Source: Photobacterium profundum
Lineage (GTDB): Bacteria; Pseudomonadota; Gammaproteobacteria; Enterobacterales; Vibrionaceae
Assembly: GCF_003026285.1 (NCBI RefSeq)
Contig: NZ_PYOD01000004.1
Span: 358,110-422,109 of the forward strand
Reading direction: 5' to 3'
DNA: 64,000 nucleotides
Shown here: positions 41,609 to 51,683 of the stretch, piece after piece
How the letters are laid out: each line of letters starts with the position of its first letter
Position numbering within the stretch: position 1 is the first letter of the stretch
Translations under genes and position numbers: made by a program
Notes under the pieces: generated by a model
What the model saw: only the letters and a program-made list of their open reading frames with translations
The model's database searches: none
What the model was told of the DNA's origin: nothing

Positions 41609-42808
41609 ATGAATAAGCCATTGCATGATAGTCGCCATATCATAGAGAAAGTGGAGCAATATTTAGATACAAAGCTCCAAGAAAATGCAGAATTTAATGA
41701 AGAGTTGAACTTGAGTGCTTCGGTTGAAGTGTCGACTGAAGGCCCAAAAGTCAATATCACGAGTTTATCCGATTCAGATACTAAATTTCAGTATGATGTT
41801 AGCGATATACTTTACTGGGTAGAGCGTGATACCTATTTTGATGAATTATCAAAATGGAATGGTATTAAGCTCGAAGAAAAACATAGAGATGCATTAGATT
41901 TCTTAAAAAAATCTGAACAATTGCCAATGTTTTTAGATTTTGTCGATGCGATAAAACGCCAACGCGTTGCTCCATTTATTGGTGCCGGAGTCTCCCTACC
42001 TGCGGGATACCCTTTGTGGGGGAATGCTTTAGAGCGTTTAGCTAAACAAATGGGAGGAGATGTTTCTGCTCAAATAAAAGATGATTTAGATAACTATCAT
42101 TATCTAGCGGTTGCGGAAACACTTTATCAGTACAATGAACATTTATTTAAAAATTTCGTCCAGACAGAATTTCGCCTTAAAGCCGCTCAAGAAGACGACA
42201 AACCAATTTTTCCTCCAATTATAGACCTTTTACCTCAGTTATCTAAATCTTGTGTGGTGACGACAAATTTTGATCGTCTTATCGAAAAGAAATTTGAATT
42301 AATTAATGGTAAACCTCTAACTGGTTATATGTATGGTAAACAAGAACAAAATGGGTTCGTCAGTCAACTGCTTAAAGGTGAGCAATGCTTGATGAAATTG
42401 CATGGTGACTCAGAGCAAGCTCAATCATATGTGTTTACTAATTCACAATACAGAGATGCCTATGGTGATACTGATATTGACTTCAAAAAACAATTGCCTC
42501 GTTCACTAAGGCAAATATATATCAGCTATTCTCTGGTTTTCATTGGCTGTTCGTTAGAACAGGATCGGACTTTAGAATTGTTTCAATCCGTAGTTGAACA
42601 AGGTCATTTTGAAATACCGTGTCACTATGCTCTTTTGGCAAACTGCGACCAAGAAAGTAAAGCCGAAAAAATGGGACGATTATTAAGCATAAATATCAAA
42701 CCTATCTGGTACGAAGTTGTAGAGCAGGATCACTCCATGCTTGAAAAGATATTATTACTTTCTATTGATGTAGCTAATAAAAAATTCAGTTTGGGGAGCA
42801 CTAGATGA
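41609..42808 (+). CDS. SIR2-domain protein embedded in the type I RM operon
   Basis: 399 aa. A SIR2-like NAD-binding domain is at about residues 105-350: APFIGAGVSLPAGYPLWGNA (GAG motif), CVVTTNFDRLIEKKFEL (TTNxD) and LMKLHGDSE (catalytic-type His). N-terminal 100 residues are unassigned. Bacterial SIR2-like defence proteins (Thoeris, DSR, SIR2-HerA) deplete NAD during infection. The gene starts directly after the hsdS stop and overlaps hsdR by ATGA, so it is an integral part of the operon; it may be a second line that fires if restriction fails (inference). Confidence 0.9.
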   Translation: MNKPLHDSRHIIEKVEQYLDTKLQENAEFNEELNLSASVEVSTEGPKVNITSLSDSDTKFQYDVSDILYWVERDTYFDELSKWNGIKLEEKHRDALDFLKKSEQLPMFLDFVDAIKRQRVAPFIGAGVSLPAGYPLWGNALERLAKQMGGDVSAQIKDDLDNYHYLAVAETLYQYNEHLFKNFVQTEFRLKAAQEDDKPIFPPIIDLLPQLSKSCVVTTNFDRLIEKKFELINGKPLTGYMYGKQEQNGFVSQLLKGEQCLMKLHGDSEQAQSYVFTNSQYRDAYGDTDIDFKKQLPRSLRQIYISYSLVFIGCSLEQDRTLELFQSVVEQGHFEIPCHYALLANCDQESKAEKMGRLLSINIKPIWYEVVEQDHSMLEKILLLSIDVANKKFSLGSTR

Positions 42809-45800
42809 TCACCGAAGATCGATTAGAACAAGAATGCCTTCGATGGTTTATTGAGCAAGGTTATCAATACAAAAACGGCTACGATATTGCGCCTGATGGT
42901 AATACCCCAGAGCGTGAAGATTATCATCAAGTTGTTCTCAAGCAGCGCTTAATGAGCCAGCTAGAAATCATTAACCCTGAGCTTAGCGCAGAGGCGTTAG
43001 CTCAGGTAGTTAATACGATTTCAACACTAGAAACACCAATCCTCATCAAGAACAACCGAGTCTTTCATAAGTACTTGATTGAAGGTGTACCTGTTGAGTA
43101 CACCAGCGTTGATGAAGATGGATGTACCATTTCTAAGCACACCCATGCTCATATAATTGATTTTGCTATCCCAGAAAACAATGAGTTCTTGGTCGTCAAC
43201 CAATTTACTATAACGGGAACCAAAGGCAACCGTCGCCCTGATGTGGTGGTATTTATTAACGGTCTGCCTATTGCGGTAATTGAGCTGAAGAATCCAGCGG
43301 ATGAACATGCTGATATTTGGAACGCATACAACCAGCTGCAAACCTATAAAGATGAAATATCCGATCTATTCGCATTCAATGAAGCGTTGATAGTTAGCGA
43401 TGGTTGGACAGCGCGTGTGGGATCGTTAACAGCAAATAAAGAACGTTTCCTCCCTTGGAAAACCATATCTGCTGAAGATGATAAGCCATTACTAGAGTTT
43501 CAGCTTGAGACCATGGTTCGTGGCTTTTTCAAGCAAGATCTACTGCTCGATTACATTCGATATTTTGTGTTGTTCGAGACTGATAACGACAAAATCATAA
43601 AGAAAATTGCAGGTTACCATCAGTTTCATGCAGTGCGAGCGGCAGTAGAAGCCACCGTTCGAGCATCAAACACATCAGGTAACTTCCTAGAAACGACGAC
43701 TCCTGCATTAGGAAAGATCAAACAAGGTAGTGGTAAAGCGGGAGTTGTTTGGCATACCCAAGGTAGTGGTAAAAGCATCTCTATGGTTTGTTATGCGAGT
43801 AAGTTATTACAGCAAGCCACAATGAATAACCCAACTATTGTGGTGGTGACAGATCGAAATGATCTGGACGGGCAACTCTATAACACCTTCGGCATGGCGC
43901 AAGAGACCTTAAAGCAGATCCCGCAACAAGCGGATGACCGTGACGCCTTACGTGAACTGCTATTGAATCGTCAATCCGGCGGCATCATCTTTACGACGAT
44001 TCAAAAATTCGCTTTGCTAGACGAAGAAACTGAACACCCAAGATTATCGGAGCGAAGCAATATCGTCGTCGTATCCGATGAAGCGCACCGTAGCCAGTAC
44101 GGTAATAAGTCGAAGATGGTTGAGATAAAGGATAAAAATGGCACGATAACGGGTCACAAGTTCGTATTCGGCTACTCCAAGTATATGCGTGACGCTTTAC
44201 CTAACGCCTCATTTATCGGGTTTACAGGTACACCTATAGCTATGGATGACAAAGATACTCGTGGTGTCTTTGGTGAATACGTATCTATCTATGACATTCA
44301 AGATGCTGTCGACGATGGTGCTACCGTTCCTATTTATTATGAATCACGTCTTGCCAAGCTCGATATTAACCAAGATGAGATTGAACAACTCAACTACCAA
44401 GTTGAAGAAGAGATTGGTGAAGACGAAGAAACTGCCGATCGTGAAAAGGTTAAATCTCAGTGGGCAACGTTAGAGAAGCTTGTTGGTGCAGAGCCACGTA
44501 TCGAGCAAGTGGCTAAAGATCTTGTTGAGCACTTTACGACTCGTACAAGTACGTTTCCGGGTAAGGCCATGGTTGTGGCAATGAGCCGCGAGATTTGTGT
44601 TGACCTCTACAACGCAATCGTTGCAATTAAACCGGAGTGGCATCATCCAGATACCGATAAAGGCGCGATAAAAATTGTGATGACAGGCTCTGCTTCCGAC
44701 AAAGAGAAAATGCAGCCTCATATCCACGATAAGAAAACAAAGAAACTCTTTGAGAAACGCTATAAAGATACCGATGATGAGCTGCAATTGGTCATTGTTC
44801 GAGATATGTGGTTAACAGGCTTTGATGCGCCATGCTGCCATACAATGTATGTCGATAAGCCGATGAAAGGCCACAACCTGATGCAGGCAATAGCCCGTGT
44901 TAACCGCGTGTTTAAAGATAAGCCGGGTGGTCTAGTCGTCGATTATATCGGTATTGCCAATGAGCTTAAGAATGCGCTTAAAACCTACACCAACAGCCAA
45001 GGTAAAGGTCAACCAACGGTTGATACGGCAGAAGCGTTCGCAGTGCTTATGGAGAAGGTCGACATCATTCGTGGTATGTTCGCAACCCCCGTTGATGGAA
45101 ATGTTTTCAATTATCGACCTGACTTTGAAACGGAAGCACTACGATTACTTCCGGGAGCCGTGAATCATCTGTCTGGTTTAGCCACTCCCCAAAGTAACGG
45201 TAAAGAACAACGTGATGGTAAACGCCGTTTTCTTGATGTGATGGCTGCGTTAACGAAAGCCTATTCACTGTGTAATACTATGGATGAAACACAAGGCTAT
45301 AAGAACGAAATAGCGTTCTACTCAGCAATCAAAACAGCGTTTATCAAGCACTCTACGGTAGATAAAAAACGTACTGATGAAGAGCGTAATACAGCTCTGA
45401 AGCAAATCCTTGATAATGCAGTAATTGCTAATGGTGTTGATGATATCTTCAATATGGTTGGCTTGGATAAGCCAAATATAGGCTTATTATCGGAAGGATT
45501 TTTGGAAGATGTTCGTAACATGAAAGAGAAAAACCTTGCCGTTGAGCTTTTAGAAAAGCTTCTGCGTGATGAGGTGAAAGCCCGTATGAAAAACGATGTG
45601 GTTCAGGAGAAGAAGTATTCAGAACGTATCATGTCGACCCTTAAGAAATACCATAACCGTAGCATTGAGACGGCACAGGTTATTGAAGAGCTAATTCAAT
45701 GGGCGAAGGAGATGCAAGAAGATGCCGCACTTCTCGATAAACTGAACCTTTCGGTGGATGAAATAGCATTCTACCGAGCTTTGGTTGAGAACGAATCTTC

Positions 45801-46035
45801 TGTGCGTGAACTTGGTGACGATAGCCTGCGTAACCTTGCTATTGAGTTAACTCATCAGCTCCGAAAATCTGCGACTGTTGATTGGCAGAAACGTGAAAGC
45901 GTACGTGCTCGAATGCGCAACCTTGTTCGCCGATTACTGCGCCGTTGGAAGTACCCGCCGGATGCAGCAGAAGAAGCGATTAAATTAGTGCTTGAGCAAG
46001 CTGAAGTGCTGGCAGATGGGTGGTATGCTGCTTAA
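42805..46035 (+). CDS. hsdR: Type I restriction endonuclease subunit R
   Basis: 1076 aa, normal length. An N-terminal nuclease domain of PD-(D/E)XK type is followed by two RecA-like motor domains and a helical C-terminus. The nuclease has GNRRPDVVVFINGLPIAVIE then LKNP (about residue 140-160). The motor has VVWHTQGSGKSISM (Walker A, about 313), VVSDEAHRSQYG (DEAH box), FTGTPIAMDD, IVRDMWLTGFDAPC and QAIARVNRVF (motif VI). It translocates and cleaves unmethylated DNA in complex with HsdM/HsdS. Overlaps the SIR2 gene by 4 bp; followed by a good terminator. Confidence 0.97.
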   Translation: MITEDRLEQECLRWFIEQGYQYKNGYDIAPDGNTPEREDYHQVVLKQRLMSQLEIINPELSAEALAQVVNTISTLETPILIKNNRVFHKYLIEGVPVEYTSVDEDGCTISKHTHAHIIDFAIPENNEFLVVNQFTITGTKGNRRPDVVVFINGLPIAVIELKNPADEHADIWNAYNQLQTYKDEISDLFAFNEALIVSDGWTARVGSLTANKERFLPWKTISAEDDKPLLEFQLETMVRGFFKQDLLLDYIRYFVLFETDNDKIIKKIAGYHQFHAVRAAVEATVRASNTSGNFLETTTPALGKIKQGSGKAGVVWHTQGSGKSISMVCYASKLLQQATMNNPTIVVVTDRNDLDGQLYNTFGMAQETLKQIPQQADDRDALRELLLNRQSGGIIFTTIQKFALLDEETEHPRLSERSNIVVVSDEAHRSQYGNKSKMVEIKDKNGTITGHKFVFGYSKYMRDALPNASFIGFTGTPIAMDDKDTRGVFGEYVSIYDIQDAVDDGATVPIYYESRLAKLDINQDEIEQLNYQVEEEIGEDEETADREKVKSQWATLEKLVGAEPRIEQVAKDLVEHFTTRTSTFPGKAMVVAMSREICVDLYNAIVAIKPEWHHPDTDKGAIKIVMTGSASDKEKMQPHIHDKKTKKLFEKRYKDTDDELQLVIVRDMWLTGFDAPCCHTMYVDKPMKGHNLMQAIARVNRVFKDKPGGLVVDYIGIANELKNALKTYTNSQGKGQPTVDTAEAFAVLMEKVDIIRGMFATPVDGNVFNYRPDFETEALRLLPGAVNHLSGLATPQSNGKEQRDGKRRFLDVMAALTKAYSLCNTMDETQGYKNEIAFYSAIKTAFIKHSTVDKKRTDEERNTALKQILDNAVIANGVDDIFNMVGLDKPNIGLLSEGFLEDVRNMKEKNLAVELLEKLLRDEVKARMKNDVVQEKKYSERIMSTLKKYHNRSIETAQVIEELIQWAKEMQEDAALLDKLNLSVDEIAFYRALVENESSVRELGDDSLRNLAIELTHQLRKSATVDWQKRESVRARMRNLVRRLLRRWKYPPDAAEEAIKLVLEQAEVLADGWYAA

Positions 46036-46042
46036 GTAGAGC

Positions 46043-46071
46043 AAAGGCAAGGTGTTAAAATCTTGCCTTTT
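46043..46071 (+). terminator. Rho-independent terminator of the type I RM operon
   Basis: AAAGGCAAG-N10-CTTGCCTTT plus a further T, 9-bp stem, 8 bp after hsdR. Confidence 0.85.
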
Positions 46072-46149
46072 AAGTATTTATTCAGTGCAAATTATTATGT
46101 TTGGGGTATTGGGTTGTTTATTGGGGCATTCTAGACCAAATGAACGTTT

Positions 46150-46611
46150 TCATATGTCTTCTTTTGACCAAGATCCTTTCAATACCTTACCAGTATTCGG
46201 GTCACATTTGAGATACCCCTCTGTATGTGCCAGTAAGTTTGCTAGATCATGAGCATTACTGCAGGTGTCATCATACGCTCGATAGATTTCTCCCATCTGA
46301 GCTACCATAGTAGCCATAGCATCAGAGTCACTACCAGCTTCTAGTTCGGCAGAGAGCTTCTCGATTTTAGTTTCTAATCTCTTGATTTTTTCAGCTTGAT
46401 TACGGATAAGCGCATCTTTATCAGCTTCAATATTCTGCTGTTTCTGACGGTCTTTCAGTAACTTGATTCTCGCATTTAGCTCAGGGTAATGGCGTAAATT
46501 GGCCGTAGTAGTACCAGCACGTTTAGCAACGGCGTTAGGGTTAATCTTCGCACCCTCTTGGAGCATTATTTCTAGGGCAGTGTTAAGTTTGGCTTCAGTG
46601 GACTGTCTCAT
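46150..46611 (-). CDS. Small HTH/coiled-coil protein of the recombinase operon (TnpC/GmtX-like)
   Basis: 153 aa. N-terminal HTH-like segment (INPNAVAKRAGTTTANLRHY, about 23-42), then a long coiled coil (KDRQKQQNIEADKDALIRNQ through KIEKLSAELEA, about 50-95) and a short C-terminal tail. The same design (HTH then coiled coil) is seen in Tn554 TnpC, which aids recombination, and I recall GmtX in the Gamma-Mobile-Trio elements as a similar small partner. Last gene of the operon; overlaps the 713-aa gene by 4 bp. Confidence 0.75.
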   Translation of the reverse strand: MRQSTEAKLNTALEIMLQEGAKINPNAVAKRAGTTTANLRHYPELNARIKLLKDRQKQQNIEADKDALIRNQAEKIKRLETKIEKLSAELEAGSDSDAMATMVAQMGEIYRAYDDTCSNAHDLANLLAHTEGYLKCDPNTGKVLKGSWSKEDI

Positions 46612-48749
46612 GCTCTCAATTCCTCAAGTGATTGATCTTTCCCTGTTTCAACCTGTTCAATAATCATCCGAGCGGCTTTAACTGTTGCACGCCATGATTT
46701 AGCTAGTAACTGGTATGGTGCCTGCTGTTCAGATGTAGCCTTTTCAAAAATGTTTAGCTTGCTTAGAGCGTAGCTTTCCATCGCTTTCCAGTGCGGTAAG
46801 TGCCGTTTACTGACGAGGTAGTTACCACACATAACACAACCGGTCGGAACTGCTGCATTCTTGATCTTACAGTCCTCCCCCCCTGTGCATAGACCATGTG
46901 GCAATCCCCTAACTCCTTTAAGGTGTTTAACCAAGAAGGCTTTGTATTGTTCGACGTCTTTGAAGTGCAGCGTCTTCTTTCTTGTAATCGCAGTATTGCC
47001 ATCACTGGCCATGTCAATATTAGTAACACTAATTTCAAGTGCTTCAGCGGCCTTAACCCAGCGCTGACCACCGCCGCCGGACAGACGATGTACTTGAGCT
47101 TTTGCCGCCAACTCTGTTGCCAACTTCTCCGTGACTTGGGCATCAAACCCCTCAACAACATTCAGTAGGTCTTCTATGGTTTCATAGCCGCGCTGCGCAT
47201 AAACCATGGACATAGCTGAAGACAGATGCTTGAACTGGTACTTGATATCATCGAGGTCACCAAGTCGGTTAGCGATAATAAACCAAGCGAAGGTATGTCT
47301 AAACTGATGTGGAGTTAGGGTGAACTCGTCTCCGTGCTTATAGCGAGTGCGACGCTTCTTACCCAGCATTCCCCGATAGTTGCAATTAAGCATATCGAGT
47401 TGTTGAATATCGCGTTCTGACAGCTCAAAACGGTACTCTAGGAAGCTGAATCTATTTTCCTTACCTGGAGTACCTTTTCTGGACCCTACTTTTGGTTCAC
47501 AATTATCAGTAAAGCGTACTGATCTCACACTAGGTATCACACCAAACAACTTGTCCTGTTTCATCCCATCTTCTAAATGATATATAAGATCTTGTGTCAT
47601 TTCGTCCCGATGGTATTCTAGAAAGACTTTTGCACGTGCATACATGGACTTATTGTAACGGGCTAGTAAGCTCACAGCGCGGTATGCATCTTCATTGCTA
47701 ACCCAGTTCAAAGTCATCTTGCCAGGGGTCGTCTTAGAAAGGACTGACTGGATATAGAAACGGTCATCACGAGATTTTGCGGCATTGTTTTTTAACTCAC
47801 CGACTTCTTGATTGCGCATGCCTGTAAATGTAAGTACCTGTAAAAAAACATCTACTCTAAGCCTCTTAAACGACTCATAAAGGCATTTGAGCTCTTTAAG
47901 GATGGTCTTATTATCAGAATGGTAACGGCCCACATGACGCCTAATAACTAGACTTGAGTTATATGCTAGTTGTGATGCGAATTTCACCTTGCTTTCTGCA
48001 AGTACATGAATAAGGCGTTCGTTAGCCTTCTCCCACTGAGGGAGTAATCTTTCAGCCTCCTCAATTCGCTCTTTTGATTGCTGTATCACTTGCTTAAGTA
48101 TCCCTGTTGGGATCACTGGGTGTGATGTGCTGTAATCTTCACCCTCAATACTAGGGATAGCATCGATAGCGTCATAAAAGATGGTTGCAGTATTATCACA
48201 GATCAATCCGTAGCGGTGAAGGAGCGGCAAGCTATCTTGAATCGCTTTGCGTGATGATAAGGTTCCCAGTAAGTCCATACCGTTCTCGGCATTATTCGCT
48301 ATCAGAAAGTTATTCAGCAGCTTTCGCTGAATAATACTAGGGATCTGGTCAAACTGCCGAAAAGAATCGTAGTTCCTCTCGCATAGAAACTGAGCAAACT
48401 TATTGAGCGGGTTGAGAATTCCGTTCGTCGATGACCACCTAAAGCCATAGTCGCCCTCAATGAAGCCAACCCTATGATATAGAATGGCTAAAGACTTCAG
48501 TTCATAGCTAAGTAAGCGTGAGCCCCTAAACGGTATTGAATTGTCTTTTCGTCCTTTTCCTTCGTACCGTTCGTCACCAAAAGTGACGTCTTTAACAAAA
48601 CTTAACTTTCCTCGCTCAGTGCGCCACAAATCGCACTCATCTAGTTGTTGGTACTGCTCTAAAGATAGTTTTTTCAATTTCACTTGCCCAACAGAGTCAA
48701 TATAATGCAACTGGTCGATAAGATATGTAATGTCCATTCGCGTTCCCAT
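46608..48749 (-). CDS. Large tyrosine recombinase (TnpB/GmtZ-like)
   Basis: 713 aa. The catalytic domain is at about 290-530: TGMRNQEVGEL (Arg I), LTPHQFRHTFAWFI (HxxR), FKHLSSAMSMVYAQRGYE (His and nucleophile Tyr). C-terminal cysteine cluster GLCTGGEDCK, PTGCVMCGNYLVS, HLPHW, a probable zinc site typical of Tn554-type second recombinases. The N-terminal 290 residues probably bind the element's ends. Ends 1 bp before the start region of the 977-aa gene, so all four genes are one transcription unit. Confidence 0.85.
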   Translation of the reverse strand: MGTRMDITYLIDQLHYIDSVGQVKLKKLSLEQYQQLDECDLWRTERGKLSFVKDVTFGDERYEGKGRKDNSIPFRGSRLLSYELKSLAILYHRVGFIEGDYGFRWSSTNGILNPLNKFAQFLCERNYDSFRQFDQIPSIIQRKLLNNFLIANNAENGMDLLGTLSSRKAIQDSLPLLHRYGLICDNTATIFYDAIDAIPSIEGEDYSTSHPVIPTGILKQVIQQSKERIEEAERLLPQWEKANERLIHVLAESKVKFASQLAYNSSLVIRRHVGRYHSDNKTILKELKCLYESFKRLRVDVFLQVLTFTGMRNQEVGELKNNAAKSRDDRFYIQSVLSKTTPGKMTLNWVSNEDAYRAVSLLARYNKSMYARAKVFLEYHRDEMTQDLIYHLEDGMKQDKLFGVIPSVRSVRFTDNCEPKVGSRKGTPGKENRFSFLEYRFELSERDIQQLDMLNCNYRGMLGKKRRTRYKHGDEFTLTPHQFRHTFAWFIIANRLGDLDDIKYQFKHLSSAMSMVYAQRGYETIEDLLNVVEGFDAQVTEKLATELAAKAQVHRLSGGGGQRWVKAAEALEISVTNIDMASDGNTAITRKKTLHFKDVEQYKAFLVKHLKGVRGLPHGLCTGGEDCKIKNAAVPTGCVMCGNYLVSKRHLPHWKAMESYALSKLNIFEKATSEQQAPYQLLAKSWRATVKAARMIIEQVETGKDQSLEELRA

Positions 48750-51683
48750 TTATTGCATCATACTCGTCGTACTGGCTAACGCCCAGTCTGGGTGGATGCC
48801 GTGATCATCTAAGTAATCCTTTGCTGCTTGGTGGCAGCCCGGATTAATTGCGTCCATATCAGCTAATACTTCATCTATCCGCTGCCGAAGCAGGTAGACA
48901 TATTCTTTTTGCAGCCCCGTATTAAGTGATTCACCAATGCTTGACTCCATATCAGCAATCACGAAGTCACGATATGAGAGAAGCCGATAGCCATGCTCAA
49001 CATCTGCGATGCCGCGATAATGTTCACACCACAAGCAGGCATTGAAGTCGGCGCAACGCTGGCTCTCTTCAATACCGAGCATCTTGAACAGTGCATGATG
49101 TGTCTTGTTATAAGCTCGCGCCTGTGCATCATTGCCTTGCGAGGCACATTTACCATTTGGCGTCTGCTGCCAGTACTCCTGTGTTTCCGTGACAATCTGG
49201 ATTTTTTCAACAATAGGGCGACCATGGAAATAATCCCCCATGACAGAGATGGCTTTCGACAACGTTTCTTCGGTAGCATTGCCGTCGAACTTAAAGTAGT
49301 GCTCCCGAAACACTTTCCAAGAGTGATTTCCCACAGCCTTGTATTTGCTGAAGTCTTTAGCCACCTGACGATAGATGAAATTCAGGCCTCCTTTTCGGAT
49401 TTTGGTCGGCGAAAAGGGGGTAGGACAGCCATTCACTTTCAATAAGTCATTAATGCCGGTTTTGTAGCCCCCCTCAGTTAATTTCTTCACCCGACCATTA
49501 GAATGCAGCCCATCATTAAATATCATCAGCGATTTTTTGAACGGGTGTGTATCTGACAAGCTAGCTCTGATGTCTACCGATAACTCATCCATGATAAATT
49601 GAAGATCCCTGATCACCGCCAGTACCTCCTGACCGACCTTGACATCTTCCTCTAGTAACATTTCCACTTCAGCTCCAGTGTCAAAGCGATTCCATTGGGT
49701 CTTATACCCTGCACGTGGCTTTAATAGACGTACCAAATAAGAACGTCTCCCGGCAAACTCAACTTCAAAGAGATCGTCTACCTCTAAGTTAAAAATAGGT
49801 GCCATATTCCAGTTAGTCTTCAAGATTATGCGTGCTACTCTCAACCATAACTGATGCAGGCGAGACAAGTTGTTTTTTGCCAGTATCAATTCAATGTGAA
49901 ATGCCAGCTGCGTAGCTTCATCCAGCGTGTAATAGTCATCTGTTTTTTGCTGCTTACTGAACAGGTCAGCGCGTCCCGCATCAATTGGGAAGGAGTCAAC
50001 CCAAGTAAAACCGAACAGCGCCGAAAAGTCTTTGAGTCCCTTTTGTTGAGCGTGAGCCGTGTCTGAAACGATATCGCCCGACTTGAAACGTTGCTGAATT
50101 CTCTCCAAACATTTCTTCATAATCCTATGATTATTGAGTGAAAGAGCTTTCGCACCCTCTGTCGCTAGGGTGCCTTTTTCCTGAGCAGTGAACAGTTCCT
50201 CACAGTATTCAAAGATTGGTTTCAAATTCCGGAAGAAGCTATGGACTGAAATATTGGCCAAACCATCATGCTCCATAGAACCTAGCATTCTCTCTTTGGC
50301 CTTGACTAGGTCATGGCCAAGAGCCGGATAATTCTCGTATATATACCGGATTGAATAAAAGCGAGCGTCAGTCGGGTCACCCTCATGGGTAAACTCAAGA
50401 TAGAAAGGGTAATATCGCTGGATTCTAACTTTACTACCTACCAGAAATGACAATAGACCCGCAAGCGCTATATAAGATTTCACTAAACTTTTCTTACCTA
50501 TTGACGGTTGAATCGATATCTCTTTTCTGATTTCGGAATTTCGATCTTTTAATGATTGCGTCATTTCCCAAAACCAGCGCAGTAGCTTACCTTCGTTCTC
50601 TAAGAACGCTAAAGCTCCCTTGTCATTAATCAGTTGACGATCCTCTGTGTCAAGCTGGCCTTGAAGTTCAAAGAGCCTTTTACCTACGCTTGGGAAATTG
50701 TACACAAACTCTTTCGGCGCAATACCCATTTCAGAAGCCTTGCACCTTTCAGTAATCCGTAGCAAATACTCCTGAGCTTGCAGAACCATCTTGGGCGAAA
50801 TCAAATAGACCGCTTTCAAATCGTTTGTAATACCAGCGAACTCAATATGGATGGATTTCGCAGTGGTTGGGAGACCATATCTATTGGGACCCAGAATGCT
50901 CGGGTCACATTCTCGCAACAACACTACTAGTCCGTCTTTATCTTGTTTTGAGGTGCAGGCTTTGAGAGCGGCGATGCAATTATCAAAATCAGAGGCAATA
51001 TATCGGAGACCCTCTGCCAACAATCCCACCTTGGTTTGTTTGTTTTTCGCGGCGGTTAGCAGGCCGCTGACAGCAGCGTTAGTCTTTTTTATGGCCAGTT
51101 CAGGCCTTTTATGTGCTCGTGCATAACGAAGCATCAGAGATTGGCACTCTAACATCAATTCACTCGAAATTTGGTAAAGCGGAGCTAGCGTATATACTTT
51201 GCCCTGATCCAATAGTCTAATGTAACTCGGAGCGATCAAACTGGGATTGTCCTTGAACGACCTCAAAAGATACTGAATAGCCTCAGACAACTGCGAAATA
51301 GGCTGGCGCCCCCAGGCTATCCCCTTACATATAGCGACTGCCTCCGTGCATTCCTCAATCTTCATCCAGTAGCCACGCTCTAAGTAAAGCGCTTGAAGCC
51401 CTTGCTCAAGCAAGGGGGCAGTATCATTACCCAACTTAACCACTAACGTAGGCAGGTTGTACGCAAATATCCTGAGATGCTTAAGTGTAATTGATTTTTC
51501 ATATGCCCAACCATCTTCATAGCCTAGGGAGCGCAGTACAATCAGATATACGTCAGTAGCTAGCTTTCTAGATACAGAGTTAATCATATTGAGCATCTCT
51601 TCATAGGCAGCAGGGCAGTGTTGGAAAGCTACTGTCTTAACTACAATGTGAGGTGTGTTTTTTGTCATTAGCTGTCCTATCAC
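48750..51683 (-). CDS. Very large recombinase-like protein (977 aa) with degenerate catalytic domain
   Basis: Helical N-terminal 560 residues without recognised motif. The C-terminal part resembles a tyrosine-recombinase domain: PTKIRKGGLNFIYRQ (where HxxR is expected, with Thr for His), GNHSWKVFREHYFKF (GH-like and a Tyr), but Arg I is not identifiable near NWNMAPIFNLEVDDL. C-terminal cysteines in CADFNACLWCEHYRG suggest a zinc site like that of its neighbour. It is the extra member compared with the three-gene Tn554 or GMT layout. Structural or target-selection role more likely than catalysis (inference). Confidence 0.75.
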   Translation of the reverse strand: MIGQLMTKNTPHIVVKTVAFQHCPAAYEEMLNMINSVSRKLATDVYLIVLRSLGYEDGWAYEKSITLKHLRIFAYNLPTLVVKLGNDTAPLLEQGLQALYLERGYWMKIEECTEAVAICKGIAWGRQPISQLSEAIQYLLRSFKDNPSLIAPSYIRLLDQGKVYTLAPLYQISSELMLECQSLMLRYARAHKRPELAIKKTNAAVSGLLTAAKNKQTKVGLLAEGLRYIASDFDNCIAALKACTSKQDKDGLVVLLRECDPSILGPNRYGLPTTAKSIHIEFAGITNDLKAVYLISPKMVLQAQEYLLRITERCKASEMGIAPKEFVYNFPSVGKRLFELQGQLDTEDRQLINDKGALAFLENEGKLLRWFWEMTQSLKDRNSEIRKEISIQPSIGKKSLVKSYIALAGLLSFLVGSKVRIQRYYPFYLEFTHEGDPTDARFYSIRYIYENYPALGHDLVKAKERMLGSMEHDGLANISVHSFFRNLKPIFEYCEELFTAQEKGTLATEGAKALSLNNHRIMKKCLERIQQRFKSGDIVSDTAHAQQKGLKDFSALFGFTWVDSFPIDAGRADLFSKQQKTDDYYTLDEATQLAFHIELILAKNNLSRLHQLWLRVARIILKTNWNMAPIFNLEVDDLFEVEFAGRRSYLVRLLKPRAGYKTQWNRFDTGAEVEMLLEEDVKVGQEVLAVIRDLQFIMDELSVDIRASLSDTHPFKKSLMIFNDGLHSNGRVKKLTEGGYKTGINDLLKVNGCPTPFSPTKIRKGGLNFIYRQVAKDFSKYKAVGNHSWKVFREHYFKFDGNATEETLSKAISVMGDYFHGRPIVEKIQIVTETQEYWQQTPNGKCASQGNDAQARAYNKTHHALFKMLGIEESQRCADFNACLWCEHYRGIADVEHGYRLLSYRDFVIADMESSIGESLNTGLQKEYVYLLRQRIDEVLADMDAINPGCHQAAKDYLDDHGIHPDWALASTTSMMQ

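Noticed and set aside
43027..45521. Several 60-105 aa ORFs inside hsdR
   Set aside because: All are out-of-frame shadows of the 1076-aa hsdR gene.
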